Assembly (NCBI RefSeq): GCF_000374325.1
Contig: NZ_KB894082.1
Coordinates: 62,001 to 126,000 of the forward strand
From: Allofustis seminis DSM 15817
GTDB taxonomy: Bacteria; Bacillota; Bacilli; Lactobacillales; Carnobacteriaceae_A
Direction: 5' to 3'
DNA: 64,000 bases
Shown here: piece after piece, positions 15,808-24,058 of the stretch
Layout of the letters: every line of letters starts with the position of its first letter
Position numbering within the stretch: the stretch's first letter is position 1
Notes under the pieces: model-generated
What the model was told of the DNA's origin: nothing
What the model saw: the letters and a program-made list of their open reading frames with translations, nothing else
Database searches by the model: none
Made by a program: the position numbers and the translations under genes

Positions 15808-16446
15808 ATGGAAATAGAACATATCAATGACGATACGATTCGCGTTCGTCTGAGAAAAAGTGATTTTGACGAGCTGGGCGTTTCATTTGTTGAATTAATG
15901 AGTGATCAACAACAAATTGAGGCTTTCTTTTATCATGTGCTAGATGAAGCAGACTTGGAAGATCAATTTAAGGATTCAGAATCTGTTTCTTTTCAGGTAA
16001 TGCCTGTGGCAGATGGGCTTGATTTACTCATTAGCAAGAATCCGCATCTTCAAGAAGAGCTTGCTGAGGAATTGGAACGTATTTTCCCAGGAGCGTTATC
16101 AGCGAAATCGGAACATTCTCCAAATGATGCGCCATCGGATGCTTCTAAAAAAATAGACGAAAACTATGCAGAAGTGATAGCATTTGATGACTTTGAAGAT
16201 GTTGTACAAGTAGCTTATCGCTTAAAAGAAAATGAAGGCGACTATGCACTATTTGCAATGGCGAATCAGTACTATCTTGTTCAACTTGAAGAAATGGAAT
16301 CATTTATTTCAGATGAAGCATATATGAATTATGCGATAATGTTGGAATATGGTACTAAAACAAATTATACTATTGATTTTATGTATGAGCATGCAGAGAT
16401 TATTATAAATGAAGCAGCGATAGAGAAGTTATTAGAATATTTTTAA
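15808..16446 (+). CDS. mecA: Adaptor protein MecA
   Basis: MecA delivers substrates such as competence and division regulators to ClpC-type unfoldases. The start is the ATG at 15808 with TGAGGTG in front; an upstream ATG at 15766 lacks a good site. The 212-residue product has the N-terminal substrate-binding part (MEIEHINDDTIRVRLRKSDF) and the C-terminal Clp-binding part (IAFDDFEDVVQVAYRLKENEGDYALF), joined by a serine-rich linker near residues 95-120. A TAGAAT at 15762-15767 may be its -10 element. It precedes coiA, as in Bacillus and Enterococcus. Confidence 0.95.
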   Translation: MEIEHINDDTIRVRLRKSDFDELGVSFVELMSDQQQIEAFFYHVLDEADLEDQFKDSESVSFQVMPVADGLDLLISKNPHLQEELAEELERIFPGALSAKSEHSPNDAPSDASKKIDENYAEVIAFDDFEDVVQVAYRLKENEGDYALFAMANQYYLVQLEEMESFISDEAYMNYAIMLEYGTKTNYTIDFMYEHAEIIINEAAIEKLLEYF

Positions 16447-16460
16447 ATAGACTGAATAAG

Positions 16461-16495
16461 AAGTGGCTCGGATATTTCCGGGCCACTTTTTTATT
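16461..16495 (+). terminator. Terminator of mecA
   Basis: AAGTGGC (16461-16467) pairs with GCCACTT (16482-16488), with further pairing inside, followed by TTTTTT. Confidence 0.85.
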
Positions 16496-16552
16496 TCGTT
16501 AAATGAAAGGGTCCTAGAGAATATAATGAGTAAAGAAGAAAAAGGTGACAAT

Positions 16553-17638
16553 ATGCTATGTGCTTATAATGATCATCAAGAACTTGTACAAGCGGACTAT
16601 CAACTCAATCGTGACCAAAAATATTTTTGTCCAAGTTGTCGACAACGCGTCTATCTAAAAAAAGGAGCACTGATGATTCCGCATTTTGCTCATTTTAAAT
16701 CATGTTCACAATTTGCCTTCAGTGAAGGTGAGACAGTGGAACATTTGCAAGGGAAAAGAGTACTGGCAGAGTGGTTCAGCCAATTAGGTGCTAAAAGCAT
16801 AGAGATGGAAGCTTATTTGCCAAAATTGCAGCAACGGCCTGATGTGTTAGTAGAGCTTGATGCTTCTTCCAAAATAGCAGTTGAATTTCAGTGCAGTCCT
16901 ATTTCAGCACAAAAATTATCAAAGCGTTCACTCGGCTACTTGATGGTAGACTACTTTCCATTATGGATTTTTGGGCGGCGCTATCGCAATAAAAAAATCT
17001 CACCTACTGTCCAAGCGGGAATGTTTCAAGACAGAGGTGAGATAACATGTGCTTTTTTAAAAAATAAAACATTGATTCTTGTAAAAAATATACAACAACT
17101 TGGCTATCCGCATCAAATAAAGTTCCAAGCTCTTCATTATCCGCTGAATAAGTTATCATTTGATGGTGGAGGACATCTACTTCCAGCAAAAATTGTAAAT
17201 GGTGGATCTGAATGGCATAAGGAAGAAGATATTCATTTATTTTTGCAACGTCAGTCTTATTATAAATCTGCAAATTATCGTCCTTTTTTTCAGATGCTTT
17301 ATGAACAGGGTGAAGCAGTGTTGACTTTACCACGTGAAATTCTCCAACCGCTTGAAAAAGAATGGCGCCTAAAAGTTAATCCATTTCAGTTGCGCTTTGC
17401 CTTGTTGAAAAAGGTGGAGGCTTTGCCATTTGGGTCTATTTTTTCAACACAAGAGCTTTTGAGGCAACTTCCCTCTGGTCTTTTAAATAGTTATCGTGCC
17501 CCGCAACTTTCTAATCCGCAATTGAATGTTGCACAAGATTTTTTGAATCGTCTTGAAAAAAGTGGTGTCGTGAGCAGCGTTGGGGCTTCTTATTGGCAAT
17601 ATGAAAGGCGTGCCAAGCGCCCTCAAGCGCCACTTTAA
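16553..17638 (+). CDS. coiA: Competence protein CoiA
   Basis: CoiA is a competence-associated protein with a nuclease-like domain that promotes recombination of incoming DNA. The start is the ATG at 16553 with AAAGGTGA in front. The 361-residue product begins MLCAYNDHQELVQADYQLNR, then has a zinc-like CPSC and PHFAH segment (about residues 24-48). The nuclease-fold residues follow in RPDVLVELDASSKIAVEFQC, where the D, E and Q are the likely catalytic set. Presence of an intact coiA suggests natural transformation capacity, but no other com gene is in the window to support it. Confidence 0.92.
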   Translation: MLCAYNDHQELVQADYQLNRDQKYFCPSCRQRVYLKKGALMIPHFAHFKSCSQFAFSEGETVEHLQGKRVLAEWFSQLGAKSIEMEAYLPKLQQRPDVLVELDASSKIAVEFQCSPISAQKLSKRSLGYLMVDYFPLWIFGRRYRNKKISPTVQAGMFQDRGEITCAFLKNKTLILVKNIQQLGYPHQIKFQALHYPLNKLSFDGGGHLLPAKIVNGGSEWHKEEDIHLFLQRQSYYKSANYRPFFQMLYEQGEAVLTLPREILQPLEKEWRLKVNPFQLRFALLKKVEALPFGSIFSTQELLRQLPSGLLNSYRAPQLSNPQLNVAQDFLNRLEKSGVVSSVGASYWQYERRAKRPQAPL

Positions 17639-17731
17639 ATTGAGAAGAAGTTTCCCCTTACAAAAAACTAGAAAATTAATGAAAAATCAAGTATTATAAG
17701 CGGTAACTATTATGAAAAAGGAGAGAATAAA

Positions 17732-19549
17732 ATGTCAAATACAAAGCAGTTACCAACGCGTGAACAAGTGCCTACTGCATTAACTTGGGACTTGACTGTT
17801 CTTTATCCAAGTGATGAAGCATGGGAAGAAAGCTACCAAGCGGTCAGTCAACGTATTCCGCAATTATTAGCTTCTCAAGGAACACTCTGTGACGGTGTGG
17901 AACAATTAGAGTCGTCACTAAAATTATTACTAGATTTAAATCGCAATGTTGAAAATATTTATGTTTATAGCCATTTGAAAAATGATCAAGACACAAGCAA
18001 TAGTACCTACCAAGAAATGCTTGATCGCAGTATATTATTGGCAACAAAATTAGGAGAAATTTCTGCATGGTTTACACCAGAAGTTATCCAAATTCCTGAA
18101 GAGACATTAGAACAGTATATTGCATCTTCAGAATTCTTAAAAGGTTGTGAACATTTTATTCATGTTGTAGTCGATAATCGGGACCATGTCTTATCTGCAG
18201 ATAAAGAAGAATTATTAGCAGGAGCGAGTGATATTCTAACGAGTGCTTCGCAAACATTTTCTGTTTTGAATAATGCTGATATTCAGTTCCCAGAAGTGAC
18301 AAATGATGCAGGCGAAAAAGTTCAATTGTCACATGGTTTGTATGGTCAGCTTCTAGAAAGCACAAATCGTCAAGTACGCATTGAAGCATTTGAAGCACTT
18401 TATAAAGTGTATCAAGGATTAGTGAATACTTTTGCAAGCACATTGCAAGCCAACGTAAAAAATCATAATTTTCAAGCGCGCGTGCGAGGATATCGTTCAG
18501 CTCGCCATGCGGCATTAGCTGCAAATCATATTCCAGAAGAGGTGCATGATACATTAGTAGCAACAGTGAATAAAAATCTAACACTTCTTCATCGCTATAT
18601 GAAATTACGCAAAGAGATGTTGAACTTGGAGACACTTCATATGTATGACCTTTATACTCCTTTAATGGGCGAAGGTCAGTTAGAGATGACGTATGAAGAT
18701 TCCAAACAAGTTGTCTTTGATGCGCTAGCAATCTTAGGTCCTGAATATCGTGATATACTAGAACAAGCATTTACGCAGCGCTGGATTGATGTCGTTGAAA
18801 ATAAAGGAAAACGTAGTGGCGCTTATTCATCAGGATCCTATGATTCATATCCATATGTTCTGCTAAATTGGCATGATACATTAGATAATGTCTTCACACT
18901 TGTTCATGAGTTGGGACATAGTGCACACAGCTACTTTACACGTAAGACACAGCCGTATGTATATGGTGATTATTCTATCTTCTTGGCAGAGATTGCCTCG
19001 ACAACAAATGAAAACTTATTGACTGATTATTTATTAAAAAATGCAAAAAGTCCATTGGAACGTGCCCATATTTTAAGCCATTACTTGGACGGTTTTAAAG
19101 CAACGGTCTTTCGTCAGACACAATTTGCAGAGTTTGAACATTTTATGCATGAACAAGCTGCAAGCGGTCAACCGCTCACAGCGGACTTCTTGAGCAAATA
19201 TTATTACAAGTTGAACCAAACATATTATGGCCCAGATGTCGTCAGCGATGATCAAATTGCTTATGAGTGGTCAAGAATTCCACATTTTTATTATAATTAT
19301 TATGTTTATCAATATGCGACAGGCTTCAGTGCTGCAACAAGCCTAGCCCATGGTATCTTATCTGAAAAAGAAGGGGCGCGCGATGCATACTTGGATTATT
19401 TGCGTGCTGGCAGTAGCAAGTATCCGATTGATGTCATGAAACTTGCTGGAGTGGATATGACAGATGCTAAATATTTAGAAGATGCATTGGCTGTTTTTGA
19501 AAAACGCTTGAATGAATTGGAAGAAACGATTGCTGAACTCAAAAATTAA
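17732..19549 (+). CDS. pepF: Oligoendopeptidase F
   Basis: This is an M3 family zinc metallopeptidase that cleaves short oligopeptides in the cytoplasm, for example during peptide nutrition. The 605-residue product carries HELGH at 392-396, inside TLVHELGHSAHSYF, with the third ligand glutamate in FLAEIASTTNE about 26 residues later. Length and ends are those of PepF. An AAAGGAGAG site precedes the ATG. It ends the spxA-mecA-coiA-pepF block and has a bidirectional terminator shared with yjbH. Confidence 0.97.
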   Translation: MSNTKQLPTREQVPTALTWDLTVLYPSDEAWEESYQAVSQRIPQLLASQGTLCDGVEQLESSLKLLLDLNRNVENIYVYSHLKNDQDTSNSTYQEMLDRSILLATKLGEISAWFTPEVIQIPEETLEQYIASSEFLKGCEHFIHVVVDNRDHVLSADKEELLAGASDILTSASQTFSVLNNADIQFPEVTNDAGEKVQLSHGLYGQLLESTNRQVRIEAFEALYKVYQGLVNTFASTLQANVKNHNFQARVRGYRSARHAALAANHIPEEVHDTLVATVNKNLTLLHRYMKLRKEMLNLETLHMYDLYTPLMGEGQLEMTYEDSKQVVFDALAILGPEYRDILEQAFTQRWIDVVENKGKRSGAYSSGSYDSYPYVLLNWHDTLDNVFTLVHELGHSAHSYFTRKTQPYVYGDYSIFLAEIASTTNENLLTDYLLKNAKSPLERAHILSHYLDGFKATVFRQTQFAEFEHFMHEQAASGQPLTADFLSKYYYKLNQTYYGPDVVSDDQIAYEWSRIPHFYYNYYVYQYATGFSAATSLAHGILSEKEGARDAYLDYLRAGSSKYPIDVMKLAGVDMTDAKYLEDALAVFEKRLNELEETIAELKN

Positions 19550-19563
19550 TTTATAATAAATAA

Positions 19564-19616
19564 AAACACCTAGCGCAAAGATGATATACATCCTTTAAGC
19601 GCTAGGTGTTTTATTA
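19564..19616 (+). terminator. Bidirectional terminator between pepF and yjbH
   Basis: AAACACCTAGCGC (19564-19576) pairs with GCGCTAGGTGTTT (19599-19611), with a further AAAGATG/CATCCTTT inner stem. A-rich and T-rich flanks make it usable from both strands. Confidence 0.88.
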
Positions 19617-19620
19617 ATAA

Positions 19621-20238
19621 TTAAATAATGGACTCACTGAGATCTGTCTGATACAACTGTTTGAAGGCTGCTTGTAAGCTATGTTCATTAATAGGTCCTT
19701 TGAGTTGGTAATTTACATTTTTATGATTCAATGAAACGATACAAGAAGGGGTGCTACTAACATTCATATCTTGCGCAAGTTGTTGATTTTTTCTGAAGCA
19801 TTGTTTGGCAAATTCAGAATAAAAATCTTGTCTAAATTCTTCCACATCTAGATTCAATTTATTTGTAATATCCATTAAAAGGTCAATTGTAAAAATTTCA
19901 CCATAATTAATAACGGTTTCTTGCAATGCGGATAGCACCAATCGTCCTTTGCGCCGTCCTTGCATGCTTGCCGCAATATATGCCAAGCAAGAATGATAGA
20001 CGTTCAAATAAAGGGTATTTTGGATATCAAGTGGTCGTCCCTGTGCAAAAACAGAGCGATTTCGCACAGCTTCTTGAATATTTTTATAATTGATGATGGG
20101 CAGAATTTGTAGTCGAATATCTTCTGAGCGTGTTTCTTTAAAATTAACAATGGCTTGTTCCGCTTCATAACAAGGAGCGGCAAGTGGATCGATAAATAAA
20201 AAAATCGTCACTGCATCTTTTGCATTTTTCTTCGTCAT
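19621..20238 (-). CDS. yjbH: YjbH/SpxH-type adaptor, thioredoxin-like (DsbA superfamily)
   Basis: YjbH binds Spx and presents it to ClpXP. The start is the ATG at 20238, with GAGGTGAG in front; the longer frame to 20271 is unlikely. The 205-residue product begins MTKKNAKDAVTIFLFIDPLA and has a DsbA-like layout, with the conserved VSSTPSC-type cis-proline loop near residue 160. The active-site region is DPLAAPCYEAE, with one cysteine where relatives often have CxxC or a second Cys. The order coiA-pepF-yjbH-CYTH supports the call. Redox chemistry at this site looks unlikely; the adaptor function does not need it. Confidence 0.85.
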   Translation of the reverse strand: MTKKNAKDAVTIFLFIDPLAAPCYEAEQAIVNFKETRSEDIRLQILPIINYKNIQEAVRNRSVFAQGRPLDIQNTLYLNVYHSCLAYIAASMQGRRKGRLVLSALQETVINYGEIFTIDLLMDITNKLNLDVEEFRQDFYSEFAKQCFRKNQQLAQDMNVSSTPSCIVSLNHKNVNYQLKGPINEHSLQAAFKQLYQTDLSESII

Positions 20239-20320
20239 ATCTCTCACCTCACATCTGACATGCTTTCTCAATCTTACTTTAACAAAATTTACAAAAAATA
20301 TATACTAAAACACCCTCCGC

Positions 20321-20908
20321 TTACGGTGTAGTGTAGGTTTTTAAGGCACGTGCAATTTTAGGTTCACTTTTGATATAAGGAATATCATAAGTGGTTAGAA
20401 TTTTTCTAAGTGCATAGCTGGCCTGCTCCGATGATTGTGCTTCTACTTCGAATTCATAGTCGCTATGGTCTTTGAAAGTAACGGCATCAAAGCATAAAGT
20501 AAGCGTTCCTACTTTTAGCTCGGCACGTTTGGTATGAAAATGTGTGCAAAGTTTGGCACATGCTAAATGTCCGACCATTCCATAAGAATGCAATAATTGC
20601 TGAAAATCATCAGGCAAATGAAGTGTACCTGTCGCAAGAATTTCACCCACTTGAGCATCTGTCAGAGGTAGTGTCACTTCTTGATGGTAATCTTGGATGC
20701 GTATTTTAGCAGTTAGTACATTTTCCTGTGCTATTTGGCGAATGCGCAAGGCACTGTGCTGTGATTTGAACTGCTGATCGGCAGTATCAAAATAATAATT
20801 AGTTTGTTCTTCTATATGATTTAAAGCGTCAGGATAATGTTGCATTAATTGATCATAATGCTCTTTTGATAGTAAGGTCTTAGCTTCATATTCTGCCTCT
20901 ATCTTCAT
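20321..20908 (-). CDS. CYTH domain protein (YjbK type)
   Basis: The 195-residue protein begins MKIEAEYEAKTLL, with the ExExK motif that binds triphosphate and metals in the CYTH/triphosphate tunnel fold. Further charged strands (SALRIRQIAQEN, LTAKIRIQDYHQEVTLPL, YEFEVEAQSS) fit the tunnel. Family members hydrolyse inorganic triphosphate or thiamine triphosphate; the substrate here is not known. It corresponds to YjbK, which normally precedes relQ (yjbM) and nadK. Here relQ is absent and nadK is divergently transcribed from this gene. Confidence 0.88.
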   Translation of the reverse strand: MKIEAEYEAKTLLSKEHYDQLMQHYPDALNHIEEQTNYYFDTADQQFKSQHSALRIRQIAQENVLTAKIRIQDYHQEVTLPLTDAQVGEILATGTLHLPDDFQQLLHSYGMVGHLACAKLCTHFHTKRAELKVGTLTLCFDAVTFKDHSDYEFEVEAQSSEQASYALRKILTTYDIPYIKSEPKIARALKTYTTP

Positions 20909-20964
20909 AATAATCTCCTTTTAAAATCGATACTTGTGGAAGTCTAACGCTATTTTTGAAATTA

Positions 20965-20973
20965 TGTTACAAT
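20965..20973 (+). promoter_or_regulatory. Candidate extended -10 promoter of the nadK operon
   Basis: TGTTACAAT is an extended -10 element about 68 nt before the nadK start, in the divergent region with the CYTH gene. No clear -35 is seen. Confidence 0.4.
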
Positions 20974-21040
20974 GTATTTTGAATTATTGTAGCGAATTTT
21001 TGTTGAAAGCTCAACGAAAACGAAAGACAGGGAGAGTATC

Positions 21041-21847
21041 ATGCGGATAACTATTCAAAATAATCAAAAAGAAACGTCGGTACGCGTTGCAGAGAAATTG
21101 CGCCAGATGTTAACAGAAAAAGGGTTTCAATTAGTTGAAATGCAACCAGATATCGTGATCACCATTGGTGGAGATGGCACGTTGCTTTCTGCGTTTCATC
21201 GTCAAGCCCACCGGTTAAAAGATGTGCGCTTTATTGGTATTCATACAGGTCATTTGGGATTTTATACGGATTGGCGTGAATATCAGCTGGAAGAGTTGGT
21301 GGAAAGTATTGCCAAAGATAAGGGCGACTTTATTTCATATCCACTTCTTGATGTTGAAGTGTTTGAAGCAGATGAAATGCAAGATTCTCATCATTTCCTC
21401 GCGCTAAATGAAGCAACGATTCAAAGTTCTGTTGAGACATTAGTTTGCGATGTCTTTATTGATGATTTTTGTTTAGAAAAATTTCGCGGCGATGGCATTT
21501 GTGTTGCAACGCCAACAGGATCAACGGGCTATAATAAATCGCTTGGCGGTGCCGTACTCAGTCCTCGTTTAGAAGTTTTGCAAATGACAGAGATTGCTTC
21601 GATCAACAATCGTATCTTTCGAACACTAAGTGCGCCTTTGGTGATTTCAAAAGAAGAAACGATCAGTGTTCGTCCAGCAAAAGGTCGCCATATCATTATT
21701 ACAGTCGATCATATGCAATTTGAACAACGCCAAATTCGTGAAATACGTCTTTCTTTAGCATCGGAACGTATTCGCTTTTATCGCGATCGCCATCCACATT
21801 TTTGGCAGCGCGTGAGCGATGCATTTATTGGTGAGACTTCCTTATGA
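21041..21847 (+). CDS. nadK: NAD kinase
   Basis: NadK phosphorylates NAD to NADP, the only route to NADP in most bacteria. The 268-residue product has GGDGTLLSAF starting at residue 43 and CVATPTGSTGYNKSLGGA around residue 155, the NAD- and ATP-binding signatures. The start ATG has a GGGAGAG site. It overlaps the next gene by 4 nt (ATGATG), so the pseudouridine synthase is translationally coupled. This nadK-rluA-family pair is conserved in Firmicutes. Confidence 0.97.
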   Translation: MRITIQNNQKETSVRVAEKLRQMLTEKGFQLVEMQPDIVITIGGDGTLLSAFHRQAHRLKDVRFIGIHTGHLGFYTDWREYQLEELVESIAKDKGDFISYPLLDVEVFEADEMQDSHHFLALNEATIQSSVETLVCDVFIDDFCLEKFRGDGICVATPTGSTGYNKSLGGAVLSPRLEVLQMTEIASINNRIFRTLSAPLVISKEETISVRPAKGRHIIITVDHMQFEQRQIREIRLSLASERIRFYRDRHPHFWQRVSDAFIGETSL

Positions 21848-22788
21848 TGTATTGGCAAGTTGGTGCAGAAGATGCTAAAATTTTGCGCGACTTTTTAAAA
21901 GAAAGAGGCGTGTCGCGTCGAATTATTGGACGAGTGAAGTTTCATGGCGGAAGTTTTTATGTGAATGGACGCAAGGTTCATACACGTGAAATTCTTGAAG
22001 TAGGGGACGAAGTGAAGATGCAGTTACCGATAGAAGAGGCTAACGAGTATTTATATACTTCCCCGCTACCTATTTCGATTGTATTTGAAAATGAACATTA
22101 TCTAATCGTTGATAAGCCTGCAGGTTTAGTTACGACTCCAAGTAGTCGTTATAGAGGGGATACAGTTGCTGCACGAGTGAAAAATTATTTAATAAAAAAA
22201 GATGCCCCACATCAAATTGTTCATACTGTAACACGACTGGATCGCTACACATCGGGTGCCGTTTTGATCGCTAAAAATATGTTTGTGCATTCCATGTTAG
22301 CTCGCCTTTTAGAGCAAAATATCTTAACGCGTGAATATATTGCTGTCGTGAAGGGTCATCTTCAAAAAAAAGAGGGAACTATTGATGCCCCAATCGGGCG
22401 CTTGGATCGGTCAATCATTGAGCGTGTAGTTTGCGAAAATGGCCAACCTGCACGTACATCTTACCGCGTATTGAAAGAATTAGATGATATATCAATTGTT
22501 GCAGCACGTCTTCATACAGGGCGAACACACCAAATTCGTGTCCATTTTAAAGCACTAGGTCATCCCATTGTCGGCGATGATTTATATGATGAAACATCAC
22601 CCTTTATTTCGCGACAAGCTTTACATTGTTATTATCTTGCTTTCTTAGATCCTTTTACATCTAAGAATTTTGAACAAATCACACCTCTTCCTGAAGATAT
22701 GTGCCACCTAATTAAACAGACGGGGGGAACGCAGTGGCTCGAAGAAGACTTACGCAAAAACAAAAACGGTTTCGCAAGCACCTTATAG
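21844..22788 (+). CDS. RluA-family pseudouridine synthase (RluD-like)
   Basis: The 314-residue protein has an S4-like RNA-binding N-terminus (about 15-60: RGVSRRIIGRVKFHGGSFYV). The RluA catalytic core follows, with HTVTRLDRYTSGAVLIAKN; Asp133 is the catalytic aspartate of RLDRYTSG. LHTGRTHQIRVHFKALGHPI is the second signature. It modifies uridines in rRNA or tRNA; in this genomic position the protein is usually annotated as RluD-like (YjbO). The exact target site is not readable. Confidence 0.93.
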   Translation: MMYWQVGAEDAKILRDFLKERGVSRRIIGRVKFHGGSFYVNGRKVHTREILEVGDEVKMQLPIEEANEYLYTSPLPISIVFENEHYLIVDKPAGLVTTPSSRYRGDTVAARVKNYLIKKDAPHQIVHTVTRLDRYTSGAVLIAKNMFVHSMLARLLEQNILTREYIAVVKGHLQKKEGTIDAPIGRLDRSIIERVVCENGQPARTSYRVLKELDDISIVAARLHTGRTHQIRVHFKALGHPIVGDDLYDETSPFISRQALHCYYLAFLDPFTSKNFEQITPLPEDMCHLIKQTGGTQWLEEDLRKNKNGFASTL

Positions 22789-23747
22789 TGTCTATCCTTT
22801 GTTTTTTATGTGGATTACTTATTGGCTATAGTACTAGAACAGGGGAGAATGTCTGGCAAGAATTGAGAATGCAATTTCTAGGAGCATCCGATTCAATTTC
22901 ACAACAATTAGATGACGTTCAACGAAGTACATTGCATTTTCAAAAAGAAAAAGACCAAATTCATATTTTAGATGTTGGGCAGGGATCTGCTCTTTTATTG
23001 AAGTCAAAAGCGGGTCAGACGATACTGATTGACAGCGGACGGCATGACGATAAAAGCCAACGCATACTTTATTATTTGGACCAATTTGTTGGAACGGGAA
23101 ATACGATTGATTTAGCTATTTTTACACATTCGGATTCCGATCATATTGGGCATGCGGATTTAATTTTTGATTATTATAATGTAAAAGAAGTATGGATGAA
23201 TGGAAAAGATAATACGACGAGTATGTATTTCAACTTGTTAGAAGCGATTGAACGCTCAGATGCGAAATATGTAGAACCTAAAGCGGGAGAACATCATACA
23301 GTCGGAGATTTTGAGATTGACGTCTTACATCCACAAATTGGTGGCGAGTACAAAGATCAAAATGAAGCCTCAATTATTGGCCGCATTGCACTTGGTAAAT
23401 TGTCGCTAATGTTTTCAGGTGATGCTTCATCTGTTGTAGAAGATCATGTTATTGAAACGGCGCATATTCCATTGGCAAGTTACTTATTAATTACAGGGCA
23501 CCATGGTTCAAAATATAGCACTGGCTCTAACTGGATTCAAGCAGTCAATCCACATATTGCATTCTACCAAGCTGGAAGCCATAATTCATATGGTCATCCC
23601 CATGCACAATTAAGAAAACGTCTAGCAGATTATGGAGTCCCACTATATGGAACTGCAGAATTGGGAACGATTTCTATTTATATTCAAGCGGATGGAACGA
23701 TTGATGTTCAAACGGAAGTTCAAGAGAAGGGAATGAGAACGCAATGA
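22734..23747 (+). CDS. Membrane-anchored beta-lactamase-fold hydrolase (ComEC C-terminal-like)
   Basis: The 337-residue protein starts at GTG 22734 with GGGGG upstream, inside the end of the preceding gene (55-nt overlap). A basic N-terminus is followed by one membrane segment (about residues 17-33, LIVSILCFLCGLLIGYS). The rest is a metallo-beta-lactamase domain placed outside the membrane. The domain has THSDSDHIGHAD (His132, Asp134, Asp136, His137), GDASS and GHHGSKYS. It resembles the free-standing versions of the ComEC/Rec2 nuclease-like domain. It could cleave nucleic acid or another phosphodiester at the cell surface; this is inference. It overlaps the DUF3006 gene by 4 nt, a pairing often seen. 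Confidence 0.85.
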   Translation: MARRRLTQKQKRFRKHLIVSILCFLCGLLIGYSTRTGENVWQELRMQFLGASDSISQQLDDVQRSTLHFQKEKDQIHILDVGQGSALLLKSKAGQTILIDSGRHDDKSQRILYYLDQFVGTGNTIDLAIFTHSDSDHIGHADLIFDYYNVKEVWMNGKDNTTSMYFNLLEAIERSDAKYVEPKAGEHHTVGDFEIDVLHPQIGGEYKDQNEASIIGRIALGKLSLMFSGDASSVVEDHVIETAHIPLASYLLITGHHGSKYSTGSNWIQAVNPHIAFYQAGSHNSYGHPHAQLRKRLADYGVPLYGTAELGTISIYIQADGTIDVQTEVQEKGMRTQ

Positions 23748-23983
23748 TATATGCAATATTTGAAGAAGTTGAAGGTGCCATTGCAACATGTGTAACAGAT
23801 GGTGGGCAAGTGATTTATATTGCTGCCGACAAATTGCCAGATACACTTCAACCAGGTGATGTTCTTGAAATATTCCCGACTGATGAAGGATGGCATGTTG
23901 GTGAAATATTGACGGAAGAAACTCAAAAACGTCTTGAAAAAAGTCGAAGAGTAAGAGAGCAACTAAAAAAACGCTCGGAATAA
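23744..23983 (+). CDS. DUF3006 domain protein
   Basis: A 79-residue protein beginning MIYAIFEEVEGAIATCVTDG, with a small beta-barrel pattern and a charged helical end. This fits DUF3006, a family of unknown function that is usually encoded right behind a ComEC-like beta-lactamase-fold protein, exactly as here (ATGA overlap). A role in controlling or supporting that hydrolase is inferred from the repeated pairing. Confidence 0.8.
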   Translation: MIYAIFEEVEGAIATCVTDGGQVIYIAADKLPDTLQPGDVLEIFPTDEGWHVGEILTEETQKRLEKSRRVREQLKKRSE

Positions 23984-23984
23984 A

Positions 23985-24030
23985 AAATCACCCACTGCAA
24001 CCGTCAATGGTTGCAGTGGGTGATTTATTT
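23985..24030 (+). terminator. Bidirectional terminator between the DUF3006 gene and clpE
   Basis: An 18-bp perfect stem (AAATCACCCACTGCAACC with its complement) surrounds the loop GTCAAT. A-rich and T-rich flanks serve both the plus-strand operon and the converging clpE. Confidence 0.92.
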
Positions 24031-24058
24031 TTGCATGATATTTAGGTTATCCTATTAA

